Source: Catellatospora coxensis
Lineage (GTDB): Bacteria > Actinomycetota > Actinomycetes > Mycobacteriales > Micromonosporaceae
Length of the DNA stretch: 64,000 nt
NCBI RefSeq assembly: GCF_016862635.1
Contig: NZ_BONI01000050.1
Coordinates: 1-64,000 of the forward strand
Direction of reading: 5' to 3'
In this document: positions 18,301-25,301 of the stretch, piece by piece
Position numbering within the stretch: the first letter of the stretch is position 1
Layout: each line of letters starts with the position of its first letter
The notes under the pieces: generated by a model
What the model was told of the DNA's origin: nothing
What the model saw: only the letters and a program-made list of their open reading frames with translations
The model's database searches: none
Translations under genes and position numbers: made by a program

Positions 18301-21300
18301 GCCACGCGGGTGGAGACCCTCGACCGCTTCGACGGCACGAAGGTCCTCTACGTGCAGGCGTCGGAGACCACCGACCTGGACGGCTACGGCCGGGTCAAGG
18401 CCACCAAGGATGCCCTCGGCCGGGTGACCGGCACCGAGTACACCGAGATCGACGGTCTCACCACCCAGGTCAAGATCACTAACCCGCTGGGCCATGTGAC
18501 CACGACGACGGTCGACCCGGCTTTCGGCGTGCCGACGCGGATCGTCGACGCGAACCTCAAGCGCGTCGACATGACCTACGACGCCCTCGGCGGGGTCACC
18601 GCGGTGTGGAAGGCCGATCGCAACCGTGACCAGGGCGCCACGCCCACCACGAAGTTCAGCTACAAGATCCGTACCGACAAGGCGACGGTGATCACCACCG
18701 AGCGGCTCAACAACGACGGCTCGTACCGGGCCAGCCATGAGCTGTTCGACGGTCTGCTGCGCCCGCGGCAGACGCAGACCGCCGGACCCGGCGGCCTGCT
18801 GCTGACCGACACGTTCCACGACGGCCGCGGCAAAGCCTGGAAGACCAACGGGGTCTACCTGGCCACCGGCACTGCCGGTGACGTGCCGATCGTGACGGTG
18901 GAAGGCTCGGTCAACGCGCAGCAGAAGGTCGGCTACGACGGCGCGGGCCGGGTCGTCTCGCAGACCTTCGCGGTGGCCGGCGACGACCGCTGGACCACCA
19001 CCACCGCCTACGAGGGCGACCGCACCCATGTCGACCCGCCGACGGGAGGCACGCCGACCACGACCGTCACCGACGCTCGCGGCCGGGTGTCGGAGATCCA
19101 CCAGTACTCGGGCACCGGCCCGACCGGGCCCGCCGACGTGACCCGCTACGGCTACACGGCGGCGGGAATGCTGGAAACGGTCACCGACCCGCTGAACAAC
19201 ACCTGGCGCTACCACTACAACCAGCGCAACCTCAAGGATCTCGTCACCGATCCCGACGCAGGCGACACCCGCTACACCTACGACGGCATCGGTAACGTCA
19301 CGTCGGTCACCGACAGCCGTGGCATCAAGGTCTCCACCCGGTACGACGCGCTCAACCGCCGGACGGAGACGTGGCAGGGCGAGCTCGACTCCGGCACCAA
19401 GACGGCGGTCTGGTCCTACGACACCACGGGCAACAAGGGCGAGCTCTACTACAGCCAGCGCATCGTGGCCGGTCAGAGCTACTACACCATCACCATGACG
19501 CGGGACGACCTGTACCGGCCGACCAAGACCCGGTACAGCTTCCCGTCCGGTGGCGTGGGCACGCTGCTCGGCAAGTCTTACGACTTCACCACCGCGTACA
19601 ACACCGATGGCACGGTTCAGTCCACGGGCCTGCCCGCCGCGGGCGGCCTGCCGGGCGAGGCGGTGGCCACGACCTACGACAGCTTCCTGCGTCCGACCAC
19701 CGTCACGGGCACGACCAGCTACGTGACCGCGACCGCGTACAGCAACGTCGGCGAACTGCTGCAGGCGGAGCTGTACACCGGCGGGACCGGGAAGAAGGCG
19801 TGGCTGACCTGGGACTATGAGCGGGGGACCGGCCGGCTGAAGGCGGCGAAGGTCAACCGGCAGGGTGTCGCGACAGTCGACGCGGACACCGCCTACGACT
19901 ACGACGCCGCGGGCAACGTGCTGGCCATCGCCGACAGGCCGGTCGGTGGACAGGTCGACGTCCAGTGTTTCGCCTACGATCACCTGCGCCGTCTCGTCGA
20001 GGCCTGGTCGACGGCCAACGTGACCAAGACCTGCGCCGACGGTGTGTCGGGGACCGGTGTGGGCGGACCGGCGGCTTACCACCACAGCTGGACCTTCGAC
20101 AAGGTCGGCAACCGGGACACCGAGACCATCCACTCGGTCACCGGGGGCGCCGACACGGTCCGTGACTACCAGTACCCGGCACAGGGCGGCAGCGAGAAGC
20201 AGCCGCACGCGCTCACCAGAATCGTGGAGGACGGTCCGAACGGTCCCAAGACGTTCAATTACACCTACGACGCCGCGGGCAACACACTGTGCCGCCCCGG
20301 CGGGACGGGGACCAACAACTGCGCCGTCGGCAACCTCGCCGGCCAGCAGTCGCTGGTCTGGGACGCCGAGGGGCACCTGCAGAGCAGCACCCCGACCGGC
20401 GGCCAGCCGACCGATTACGTCTACGACGCCGACGGCAACCGGATCGTGCGCAAGGAGCCGGGTGGCAAGACCACTCTCTACCTGCCGGGCATGGAACTCG
20501 CCCTCAGCGGCACGGTGGTCACCGGAACCCGGTTCTACGGGATCACCGGTGCCACGGTCGCCGTGCGCACCACGACGGGTGTCTACTTCGAGTCGGGCGA
20601 TCACCACGGCACCGCGTCGAGCAGCATCGACGCGGCCTCCGGAACCATCACCCGCCGCCGCAGCAGCCCGTACGGCATGCTGCGGGAGTCGGCGCCGCCG
20701 GCGTTCTGGCCGGATCAGCGCGGGTTCCTCGGCGGCACGCAGGACGCGACGACCGGGCTGACCCATCTGGGTGCCCGTGAGTACGACCCGGCGATCGGCC
20801 GGTTCATCAGCGTCGATCCGATCATGGATCTGAAGGATCCGTCGCAGTGGAACGGCTACGCATACGCCAACAACTCGCCGGTCTCCCTCAGCGACCCGTC
20901 CGGTCTGCGGCCGGAGTGCGGCAACGGCGGGAACCGCGAGACGTGCGACAACACCGCGCCGATGGCGAACGGAGCGGGGACGTGGACCAACAACAACACC
21001 ACGCATCCGGTGATCGAGCCGTACGTCTTCATCCCCGATCCTGAGAAGCCCATCTCGTTCCCGGCTTATGTCGAGCTCGCGGGCTGCCCGTACATGCCTT
21101 CGCACTGCCATGTCACGGACCTGTCCGAGGAGCAGAAGCTGAGCTTCCTCGGTGCGTACCTGTGTTCCTACATGCAGGAATGCGATCTGCAGAACGAACT
21201 GAAGCGCCAGGCCGGGCTGACGTTCATGGAGTGGATGAGCTACGTGCCCGTCGTCGGGGTGCCGTACTCGGTCGCGCTGGCGAAGGAGGCGTGGAGCGAG

Positions 21301-22140
21301 GGCAACTACACCGGGGCCGCGCTCGAGATCGCCGGCATCGTGCCGATCGGCAAACTGCCGAAGGTCACCAAGGCCGTCGACGAGGTCGTCGACTTCGCGG
21401 CTGGTTTCTGCAGGCTGGTCAACAGCTTCGATCCGGACACCCTGGTGCTGATGGCAGACGGCGGCACCAAGAAGATCAAGGATGTCGCGGTCGGTGACGA
21501 GGTCGCGGCCACGGACCCGGTGTCGGGTCAGACGCTGGCCAAGGCGGTCACCCGGGTTCACGTCAACCGTGACGAGCAGCTGACCCTGCTGGCGGTGGTG
21601 GACGAGACCGGCCGGGAGAGCGTGGTGGACACCACGTGGGAGCACCCGTTCTGGTCGGTGTCACGTGCGGCCTGGGTGGATGCGGCGGACCTGGAGCCCG
21701 GGGAGACCCTCCGAGCACCGGGGACGCAGACCATCACGGTGCGTGCTGTCGACAACACGCACGGTTCCAAGGTCATGTACAATCTCACGGTCGCGGACCT
21801 GCACACCTACTACGTGCTGGCCGGCGGCACGCCGGTTCTCGTGCACAACGACGACTCGCCGATCGACCTGAACGGAAAGAGTTACACGGTGTGGCAGAGC
21901 GGTCCGTACCGGATCGACATCGAGGCCCGCAACGGCATGAAGCAGATGCACTTCCAGGTGCAGTTCAAGGGCATCAAGTCCGGCGACGCGCCCAAGTACC
22001 AGTTCGATCCGGAAACCGGTCGGTTCACGGACATGCCCAAGTCCATCGAGAAGGACCTGGCGAAGAACCACAAGAGTTACCAGAAGGGTCTGCAGGTCGG
22101 GGCTAATGTCTTCGGGCGGGTGATCGGCACCTGTGGTTGA
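15355..22140 (+). CDS. Giant RHS toxin with PT-HINT domain and C-terminal toxin tip (copy 2)
   Basis: 2261 residues, homologous to copy 1 over the first ~1850. Seen: signal peptide (LALVLAAALGAGL); RHS N-terminal region; YD repeats; core LGAREYDPAIGRFISVDP near residue 1805; a pre-toxin hydrophobic segment (YVPVVGVPYSVALAKEA). Next comes a HINT domain, residues about 2018-2165: Cys in GFCRLVNSF, then DTLVLMADGGTKKI, the TxxH-type DTTWEHPFWSV and the closing YYVLAGGTPVLVHND. The last ~95 residues are the toxin tip (MKQMHFQVQFKG, FDPETGRFTDMPKS). Known: PT-HINT domains self-cleave and release the tip. The tip resembles short nuclease-type polymorphic toxins in size and style, but I cannot assign a class. 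The next gene is the expected immunity gene. Confidence 0.92.
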   Translation: MSLKRKIPLFAPRRRLTRPLALVLAAALGAGLVQVQSVTPAAAESGRPATQAQAQAAKGTALKSQSPRKDPTADKNMSRADAVVWPVAGSADIDAATVERTPARIGGLRIDVAPAKTVAAGASSRSAAQAPQRAHVQVFDRTAAKRAGVDGPVFKVSRADGVTATEQVGIAVGYDTFAHAHGGDWGARLRLVSLPSCALTTPDKAECRKALPVETVNDTATQTLRADVAAAGVESGAMVLAMTAGDSSAQGDYTATKLSPSSSWSTATSTGAFSWTYPIRTPATPSGFGPQVALSYSSQSVDGRTSATNNQGSWIGEGFTYEPGYIERRYKACADDGHETSGDQCWAFHNGTVMLAGHSGTLVKVDDDNYRLSTDDGSKVERLTGAVNGDDDGEYWKITTTDGTRYFFGQNRLPGWTAGKEETESTWTAPVYGDDANEPCHKASFDDSYCDQAWRWNLDHVIDPRGNVISYFYDRETNHYARGGKTDVNGAAYHRGGYLARVDYGQRDQQVYTTNAPARMVFTTAERCIPGGSVDCDPQDLDEDTAASWPDVPEDRICAAGTHCEATQTAATFFTRKRLTKIQTEIREGAGWSPVESWSLEHQFKVNDDNSRTLWLRKILHSGHRGGATLTMPATELDGIQLPNRIDLDDDNFGPLIRYRLATVKTDTGAQITVNYKAPDCTKDNLPTPGQSTGRCYPVIWNPLGGGDEDKVTDWFHKYVVDNVVEDDLVGGNDDMVTSYEYVGGAAWRKSEPDGIGKDEDLTWSDWRGYGHVIVRNGDGQSMPGRVDHFFLRGLSGGEKSDGTRPVVTVKDSTGTAYTDHNAFSGHEIETVLYDGADIVSKSINQPWRHVTHTQTESWGGNVAGFVRTDVTRNLIAMPDDGQGNPVWGETKTVSTFDTTRGRVETVEDLGEVGPGKDGDEQCTRTWYTDYPALNMYSYVSRTQTVSVGCGVASPDLSQQLIADSRTSYDKQAWNVPPTKGSATRVETLDRFDGTKVLYVQASETTDLDGYGRVKATKDALGRVTGTEYTEIDGLTTQVKITNPLGHVTTTTVDPAFGVPTRIVDANLKRVDMTYDALGGVTAVWKADRNRDQGATPTTKFSYKIRTDKATVITTERLNNDGSYRASHELFDGLLRPRQTQTAGPGGLLLTDTFHDGRGKAWKTNGVYLATGTAGDVPIVTVEGSVNAQQKVGYDGAGRVVSQTFAVAGDDRWTTTTAYEGDRTHVDPPTGGTPTTTVTDARGRVSEIHQYSGTGPTGPADVTRYGYTAAGMLETVTDPLNNTWRYHYNQRNLKDLVTDPDAGDTRYTYDGIGNVTSVTDSRGIKVSTRYDALNRRTETWQGELDSGTKTAVWSYDTTGNKGELYYSQRIVAGQSYYTITMTRDDLYRPTKTRYSFPSGGVGTLLGKSYDFTTAYNTDGTVQSTGLPAAGGLPGEAVATTYDSFLRPTTVTGTTSYVTATAYSNVGELLQAELYTGGTGKKAWLTWDYERGTGRLKAAKVNRQGVATVDADTAYDYDAAGNVLAIADRPVGGQVDVQCFAYDHLRRLVEAWSTANVTKTCADGVSGTGVGGPAAYHHSWTFDKVGNRDTETIHSVTGGADTVRDYQYPAQGGSEKQPHALTRIVEDGPNGPKTFNYTYDAAGNTLCRPGGTGTNNCAVGNLAGQQSLVWDAEGHLQSSTPTGGQPTDYVYDADGNRIVRKEPGGKTTLYLPGMELALSGTVVTGTRFYGITGATVAVRTTTGVYFESGDHHGTASSSIDAASGTITRRRSSPYGMLRESAPPAFWPDQRGFLGGTQDATTGLTHLGAREYDPAIGRFISVDPIMDLKDPSQWNGYAYANNSPVSLSDPSGLRPECGNGGNRETCDNTAPMANGAGTWTNNNTTHPVIEPYVFIPDPEKPISFPAYVELAGCPYMPSHCHVTDLSEEQKLSFLGAYLCSYMQECDLQNELKRQAGLTFMEWMSYVPVVGVPYSVALAKEAWSEGNYTGAALEIAGIVPIGKLPKVTKAVDEVVDFAAGFCRLVNSFDPDTLVLMADGGTKKIKDVAVGDEVAATDPVSGQTLAKAVTRVHVNRDEQLTLLAVVDETGRESVVDTTWEHPFWSVSRAAWVDAADLEPGETLRAPGTQTITVRAVDNTHGSKVMYNLTVADLHTYYVLAGGTPVLVHNDDSPIDLNGKSYTVWQSGPYRIDIEARNGMKQMHFQVQFKGIKSGDAPKYQFDPETGRFTDMPKSIEKDLAKNHKSYQKGLQVGANVFGRVIGTCG

Positions 22141-22174
22141 GGACGGTGACCGTCGAGCAAGGAGGGGGCGCACC

Positions 22175-22705
22175 ATGGCATGGATGAGCGCTCGCGCGGC
22201 GCGAATCGCCGGCGGCGGGCTGGTCTCATCCGTCACCCGGGACGATCTCGTTGCCGAGTGGGCGGATGCGGCAAGCCGGGGCTGGACGGTCGACGACGAC
22301 GCGGTGCTCCTCAGCGCCTGGCGCGAGAGCTACCACGGTGACCGGTCGGCGTTCTCGGAGACCATGGACTACGAGGCCGCGGTCAACGGCCGCGGCATCC
22401 CCGATCTCGACCTGACGGTCGAGGGAGAGGAGCGGGCAGCGGTGCTGCTGCGCCGGGGCGTGGCTTTCGCGTGGGCGGCGCTGCACGAGCAGTACCGCCG
22501 ACTGCCCGAAGTCGAAGTGGCCGCGTACGTCTCCTCGGCCGGGACCCTGGTGGACCCGGACCGCTTCACCGGCAACGTGACGTTCTGCGCCGTACGCCCA
22601 GGACGGCCGCCGTACATCGATCCGGCACGGCTGACAGGCGACATCGTCGTCTCGATCACCACCGGTGACTGCGCGAGTCCACTGCCCGAAGGGCAGCGGT
22701 CCTAG
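22175..22705 (+). CDS. Candidate immunity protein for RHS copy 2
   Basis: 176 residues, unrecognised family. ATG 22175 was chosen because AGGAGGGGG lies just upstream; an ATG/GTG-type start further left (22133) would overlap the RHS end without such a site. The protein is acidic (AEWADAASRGWTVDDDAV, DLDLTVEGEERAAV), soluble-looking and without signal peptide, as expected of a cytoplasmic immunity protein. It begins 34 bases after the toxin stop and is followed at once by a terminator, so the pair forms a transcription unit. Function is inferred from position only. Confidence 0.7.
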   Translation: MAWMSARAARIAGGGLVSSVTRDDLVAEWADAASRGWTVDDDAVLLSAWRESYHGDRSAFSETMDYEAAVNGRGIPDLDLTVEGEERAAVLLRRGVAFAWAALHEQYRRLPEVEVAAYVSSAGTLVDPDRFTGNVTFCAVRPGRPPYIDPARLTGDIVVSITTGDCASPLPEGQRS

Positions 22706-22748
22706 CAGCCGCTCCGCGGTCATCGCCGGAGGCGTCGGCCTGTCTGCT

Positions 22749-22793
22749 GGACCGCACTCGTCGACGAGTTCGCCTCGTCGACGAGTGCGGTCC
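22749..22793 (+). terminator. Terminator closing the RHS region
   Basis: Perfect 20-bp stem (22749-22768 with 22774-22793) and a 5-base loop (TTCGC), 43 bases after the immunity gene stop. Confidence 0.85.
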
Positions 22794-22837
22794 GGTCGCG
22801 TTTAAGCCGGCACCGCGTGTCCGAGGAAGAGAGCAAC

Positions 22838-22990
22838 GTGAAGACCTGTCCGCGATGCGAGCAGGGACTACTTGAACTGGTCAAGATCAGTCGTTGCGAG
22901 CCGGCGATCAAGAAGTGCGCGGAGTGCGATGCCGTCTGGGGCGCCGCGAGTTGTAGGTCGAGCTCGCGGCGGGGCAACGATCTCGCGAGG
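22838..22990 (+). pseudogene. Remnant of a small zinc-ribbon protein gene
   Basis: GTG 22838 follows a GAGGAAGAGAG patch. The first ~35 codons read VKTCPRCEQGLLELVKI, then a second pair in KKCAECDAVW: two CxxC knuckles of a small zinc-ribbon protein. After that the frame runs on without stop into arginine-rich sequence antisense to the antiporter gene, so the normal C-terminus is missing and the end is set arbitrarily at the loss of resemblance. A GTG at 22817 is also in frame. Either a truncated gene or an unusual fusion read-through; truncation is more likely. Confidence 0.5.
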
Positions 22991-22996
22991 CTTGCG

Positions 22997-24199
22997 CTAG
23001 CGGGTGGAAGGCCCGGCCGATCCCGCGAGCGCGCGGCTGCGCCGGTCCCACCAGGAGGCGAAGTAGCGGGCGGACAGCCCGTGGATCAGGATGCTCAGGC
23101 TGATCACGACCACGACGACGTCGGCGACCCAGTCCGCGTCCAGGCCCGACAGCTGCTCCAGGGCGATGATGCCCAGCACCATGCTGTCCAGCCCGCGCGG
23201 CCCCCAGAAGCCCAGCGCCCAGCGCTCGCGCCAGGGCACGTGGCTGCCCAGCAGCGACAGCGCCACGGGCAGCATCCGGATCAGCGTCAGCGACAGGAAC
23301 GCGTACGCGAACACCCGCCACTCCAGGCCGTCCATGAACGCGGGCACGATCAGCGACCCGAACACGAACCACACCGCCGCCGACAGCACCGTCGCGGTGT
23401 CCGACACGGTCTGCAGCGCCGCGTGCGGCATGTGCGGCGCGGTTGCGCGGGCGGCCAGCCCGGCCACGAACGCGGCGACGAACCCGTTGCCGTGCAGTAC
23501 CTCGGCCATCGCGAACGCGGTGATCGCGAGCGCGAGCATGCCGACCCGGTCGGCTTCGGGGGTGGTCCAGCCGCGCTCGCGGGCCAGGCTGAGCATCCGC
23601 GACCCGCCGAAGCCGGTGAGCAGGCCCGCGACGAGGGCGATGAGCAGTTCGAGCAGGACGCTCTCCAGGTCGGTGCTGGCGACGGCACCGGCCAGCAGCA
23701 GCAGTACGAGGGGTGCGGCGATGCCGTCGTCGAGGCCGCTGACGACGGTGATGGTGTGGCGCATGCCGGAGGGCAGGCGCTGGTCGTGCAGCATCGGCAG
23801 GATCGGGGTGGAGTCGGTGGCGGCGAGCACGGCGGCGCAGATGGCGCAGACCCACCAGCCCGCGCCGGGCAGCAGGGGGACGCCCGCGGCGAAGCCGAGC
23901 AGGACGGTCAGCGGGAACGCGATGAAGATCATGCGCATGGGTACGCGGCCGGTCTCGCGCAGCCAGCGCATGCTGATCTCGGTGGCGTCGGTGAACAGGA
24001 CCAGGGCGAGGGTGATCTCGATGAGGTGCCGGACGATGGGGCCGGTGACCTCGACGTCGACCAGGGGATGGGTGCCGTTGGTGAGGATGAGGCCGGCGGC
24101 GGCCATGGCGATGGGCACGGTGACGCTGTAGCGCTGGGCCGGCCGGGCCAGCACGGCCCAGACGACCAGCACCAGGCCGAGCATCAGTACGGCGAGCAC
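22997..24199 (-). CDS. Cation/proton antiporter (CPA1/NhaP type)
   Basis: 400 residues, GTG start with GAGGAG six bases upstream. About twelve hydrophobic segments. Landmarks: LFTDATEISMRWLRE, then AAVLAATDSTPILPML (the TD motif of the CPA family ion path), VVSGLDDGIAAPLVLL (DD-containing discontinuous helix), and GFWGPRGLDSMVLGI near the C-terminus (GPRG motif of NhaP-type antiporters). Known role: exchange of Na+ or K+ for protons across the cytoplasmic membrane, for pH and salt homeostasis. No long cytoplasmic tail is present. It is convergent with the zinc-ribbon remnant, whose debris abuts its 3' end; the divergent neighbour is the DUF4352 gene. Confidence 0.9.
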   Translation of the reverse strand: MLAVLMLGLVLVVWAVLARPAQRYSVTVPIAMAAAGLILTNGTHPLVDVEVTGPIVRHLIEITLALVLFTDATEISMRWLRETGRVPMRMIFIAFPLTVLLGFAAGVPLLPGAGWWVCAICAAVLAATDSTPILPMLHDQRLPSGMRHTITVVSGLDDGIAAPLVLLLLAGAVASTDLESVLLELLIALVAGLLTGFGGSRMLSLARERGWTTPEADRVGMLALAITAFAMAEVLHGNGFVAAFVAGLAARATAPHMPHAALQTVSDTATVLSAAVWFVFGSLIVPAFMDGLEWRVFAYAFLSLTLIRMLPVALSLLGSHVPWRERWALGFWGPRGLDSMVLGIIALEQLSGLDADWVADVVVVVISLSILIHGLSARYFASWWDRRSRALAGSAGPSTR

Positions 24200-24446
24200 G
24201 GGCGACTCCTCACCCTGCCCATTCTGGGGTATTTAGGCCCTTAAAATGGTGGAAAGGCCGTGAGGTATGTGGCCCGAAGTCCGGGTCGGCAGGCCGACCG
24301 AGGCCGATCGAACGCCACCGGGCCGAGTCCACGTGACCGCCGGGCGGTGCCCGGTGGCGGAGTGGCAGCGCCGCTGCACCGTACGTCACCAAAGCTGCCT
24401 AAACGTACCGTTGTAGCAGTCTTCATCCTGCTTCAGTGTTGTCTCG

Positions 24447-25145
24447 GTGACCAACATGAACACGGGGCCGCAGTACCCGGCCGTACCCCCGCAGCCACCC
24501 TTCGTCGTCCAGCCCGCCGCGAAGAAGGGCCTCGGAACCGGCGCGATCATCGCCATCGTCGTCGGCTCGCTCATCGCGCTCTGCTGCATCGGCGGCACGA
24601 TCATCGCCGTGTTCGCCCCCGACCCGGCGGACAAGCCGTCCGCTGTCGCGGCGACCGGCGGCGACGCCGAGAACACTCCGGCGGCGAAGCCGACCGAGGC
24701 CGCCGCGGCGGCGCCGTCGCCGACGAAGGCCGCCGAGCCCGACGGCCCGGTCACCGTCAAGGTCGGCCAGCCCATCGACGTGAAGTTCATGAGTGCGCAG
24801 ACCAGGGTGACGGTCAAGTCGGTCAAGAAGGCGAAGTCGCCGAACCAGTTCACGCAGCCCAAGCGTGGCCAGTTCGTCGCCGTCATGGTCGACATCTTCG
24901 CGACCAAGGGTCAGACCGACCTGGGCCCGTCGAACTTCCGGCTGATCGCCAAGGACGGCACGGTCTACCAGAGCGAGTTCCTGGTCGTCGGCATCGACCC
25001 CCAGCTGGACGCGATGACCACCATCAACGAGGGTCAGCGCAAGAACGGCAATGTCGTGTTCGACGCCGACCCCGCCAATTTCGCCGGTGCGAAGGTCGAA
25101 CTGACCGACGACTTCGGTGAGGTCCAGGGCTACTGGACGACGTGA
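24447..25145 (+). CDS. Membrane-anchored DUF4352 protein
   Basis: 232 residues; GTG 24447 (ATG 24456 is an in-frame alternative; neither has a clear ribosome-binding site). A proline-rich cytoplasmic head, one transmembrane helix (AIIAIVVGSLIALCCIGG), an alanine/proline-rich linker, and an extracellular C-terminal half with KRGQFVAVMVDIFAT, NFRLIAKDGTVYQSEF and NGNVVFD. These match the immunoglobulin-like DUF4352 (telomeric repeat-binding factor 2-like) fold found in actinobacterial surface and lipoproteins. Its role is unknown. It has its own terminator and stands alone. Confidence 0.8.
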   Translation: MTNMNTGPQYPAVPPQPPFVVQPAAKKGLGTGAIIAIVVGSLIALCCIGGTIIAVFAPDPADKPSAVAATGGDAENTPAAKPTEAAAAAPSPTKAAEPDGPVTVKVGQPIDVKFMSAQTRVTVKSVKKAKSPNQFTQPKRGQFVAVMVDIFATKGQTDLGPSNFRLIAKDGTVYQSEFLVVGIDPQLDAMTTINEGQRKNGNVVFDADPANFAGAKVELTDDFGEVQGYWTT

Positions 25146-25152
25146 GTGCGTA

Positions 25153-25184
25153 CGCCGGCCCCCGGTGTCGACCGGGGGCCGGCG
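25153..25184 (+). terminator. Terminator after DUF4352 gene
   Basis: 14-bp perfect stem (25153-25166 with 25171-25184), 4-base loop, 8 bases after the stop codon. It also insulates the sigma-lyase gene from upstream transcription. Confidence 0.8.
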
Positions 25185-25212
25185 CCATGCCCGGGTTGTC
25201 CGGCGAACCTTA

Positions 25213-25231
25213 GTTCGGCTTTACAACGAAC
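25213..25231 (+). promoter_or_regulatory. Inverted repeat in the promoter region of the sigma-lyase gene
   Basis: GTTCG (25213-25217) and CGAAC (25227-25231) flank a 9-base spacer, in a locally A+T-rich patch about 70 bases before the TTG start. Possible operator or autoregulated promoter of the sigma factor; weak evidence. Confidence 0.25.
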
Positions 25232-25301
25232 ATTCATGAGTGTCACCATGTCGGGCACGTGCCGACCGGCCCGGTCGCGGTACGCGTACCGAGGAGTCGC
25301 C

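Noticed and set aside
22817..24244. 475-codon plus-strand frame covering the zinc ribbon and the antiporter region
   Set aside because: Only the first ~35 codons resemble a protein; the rest is antisense to a clear twelve-helix antiporter.
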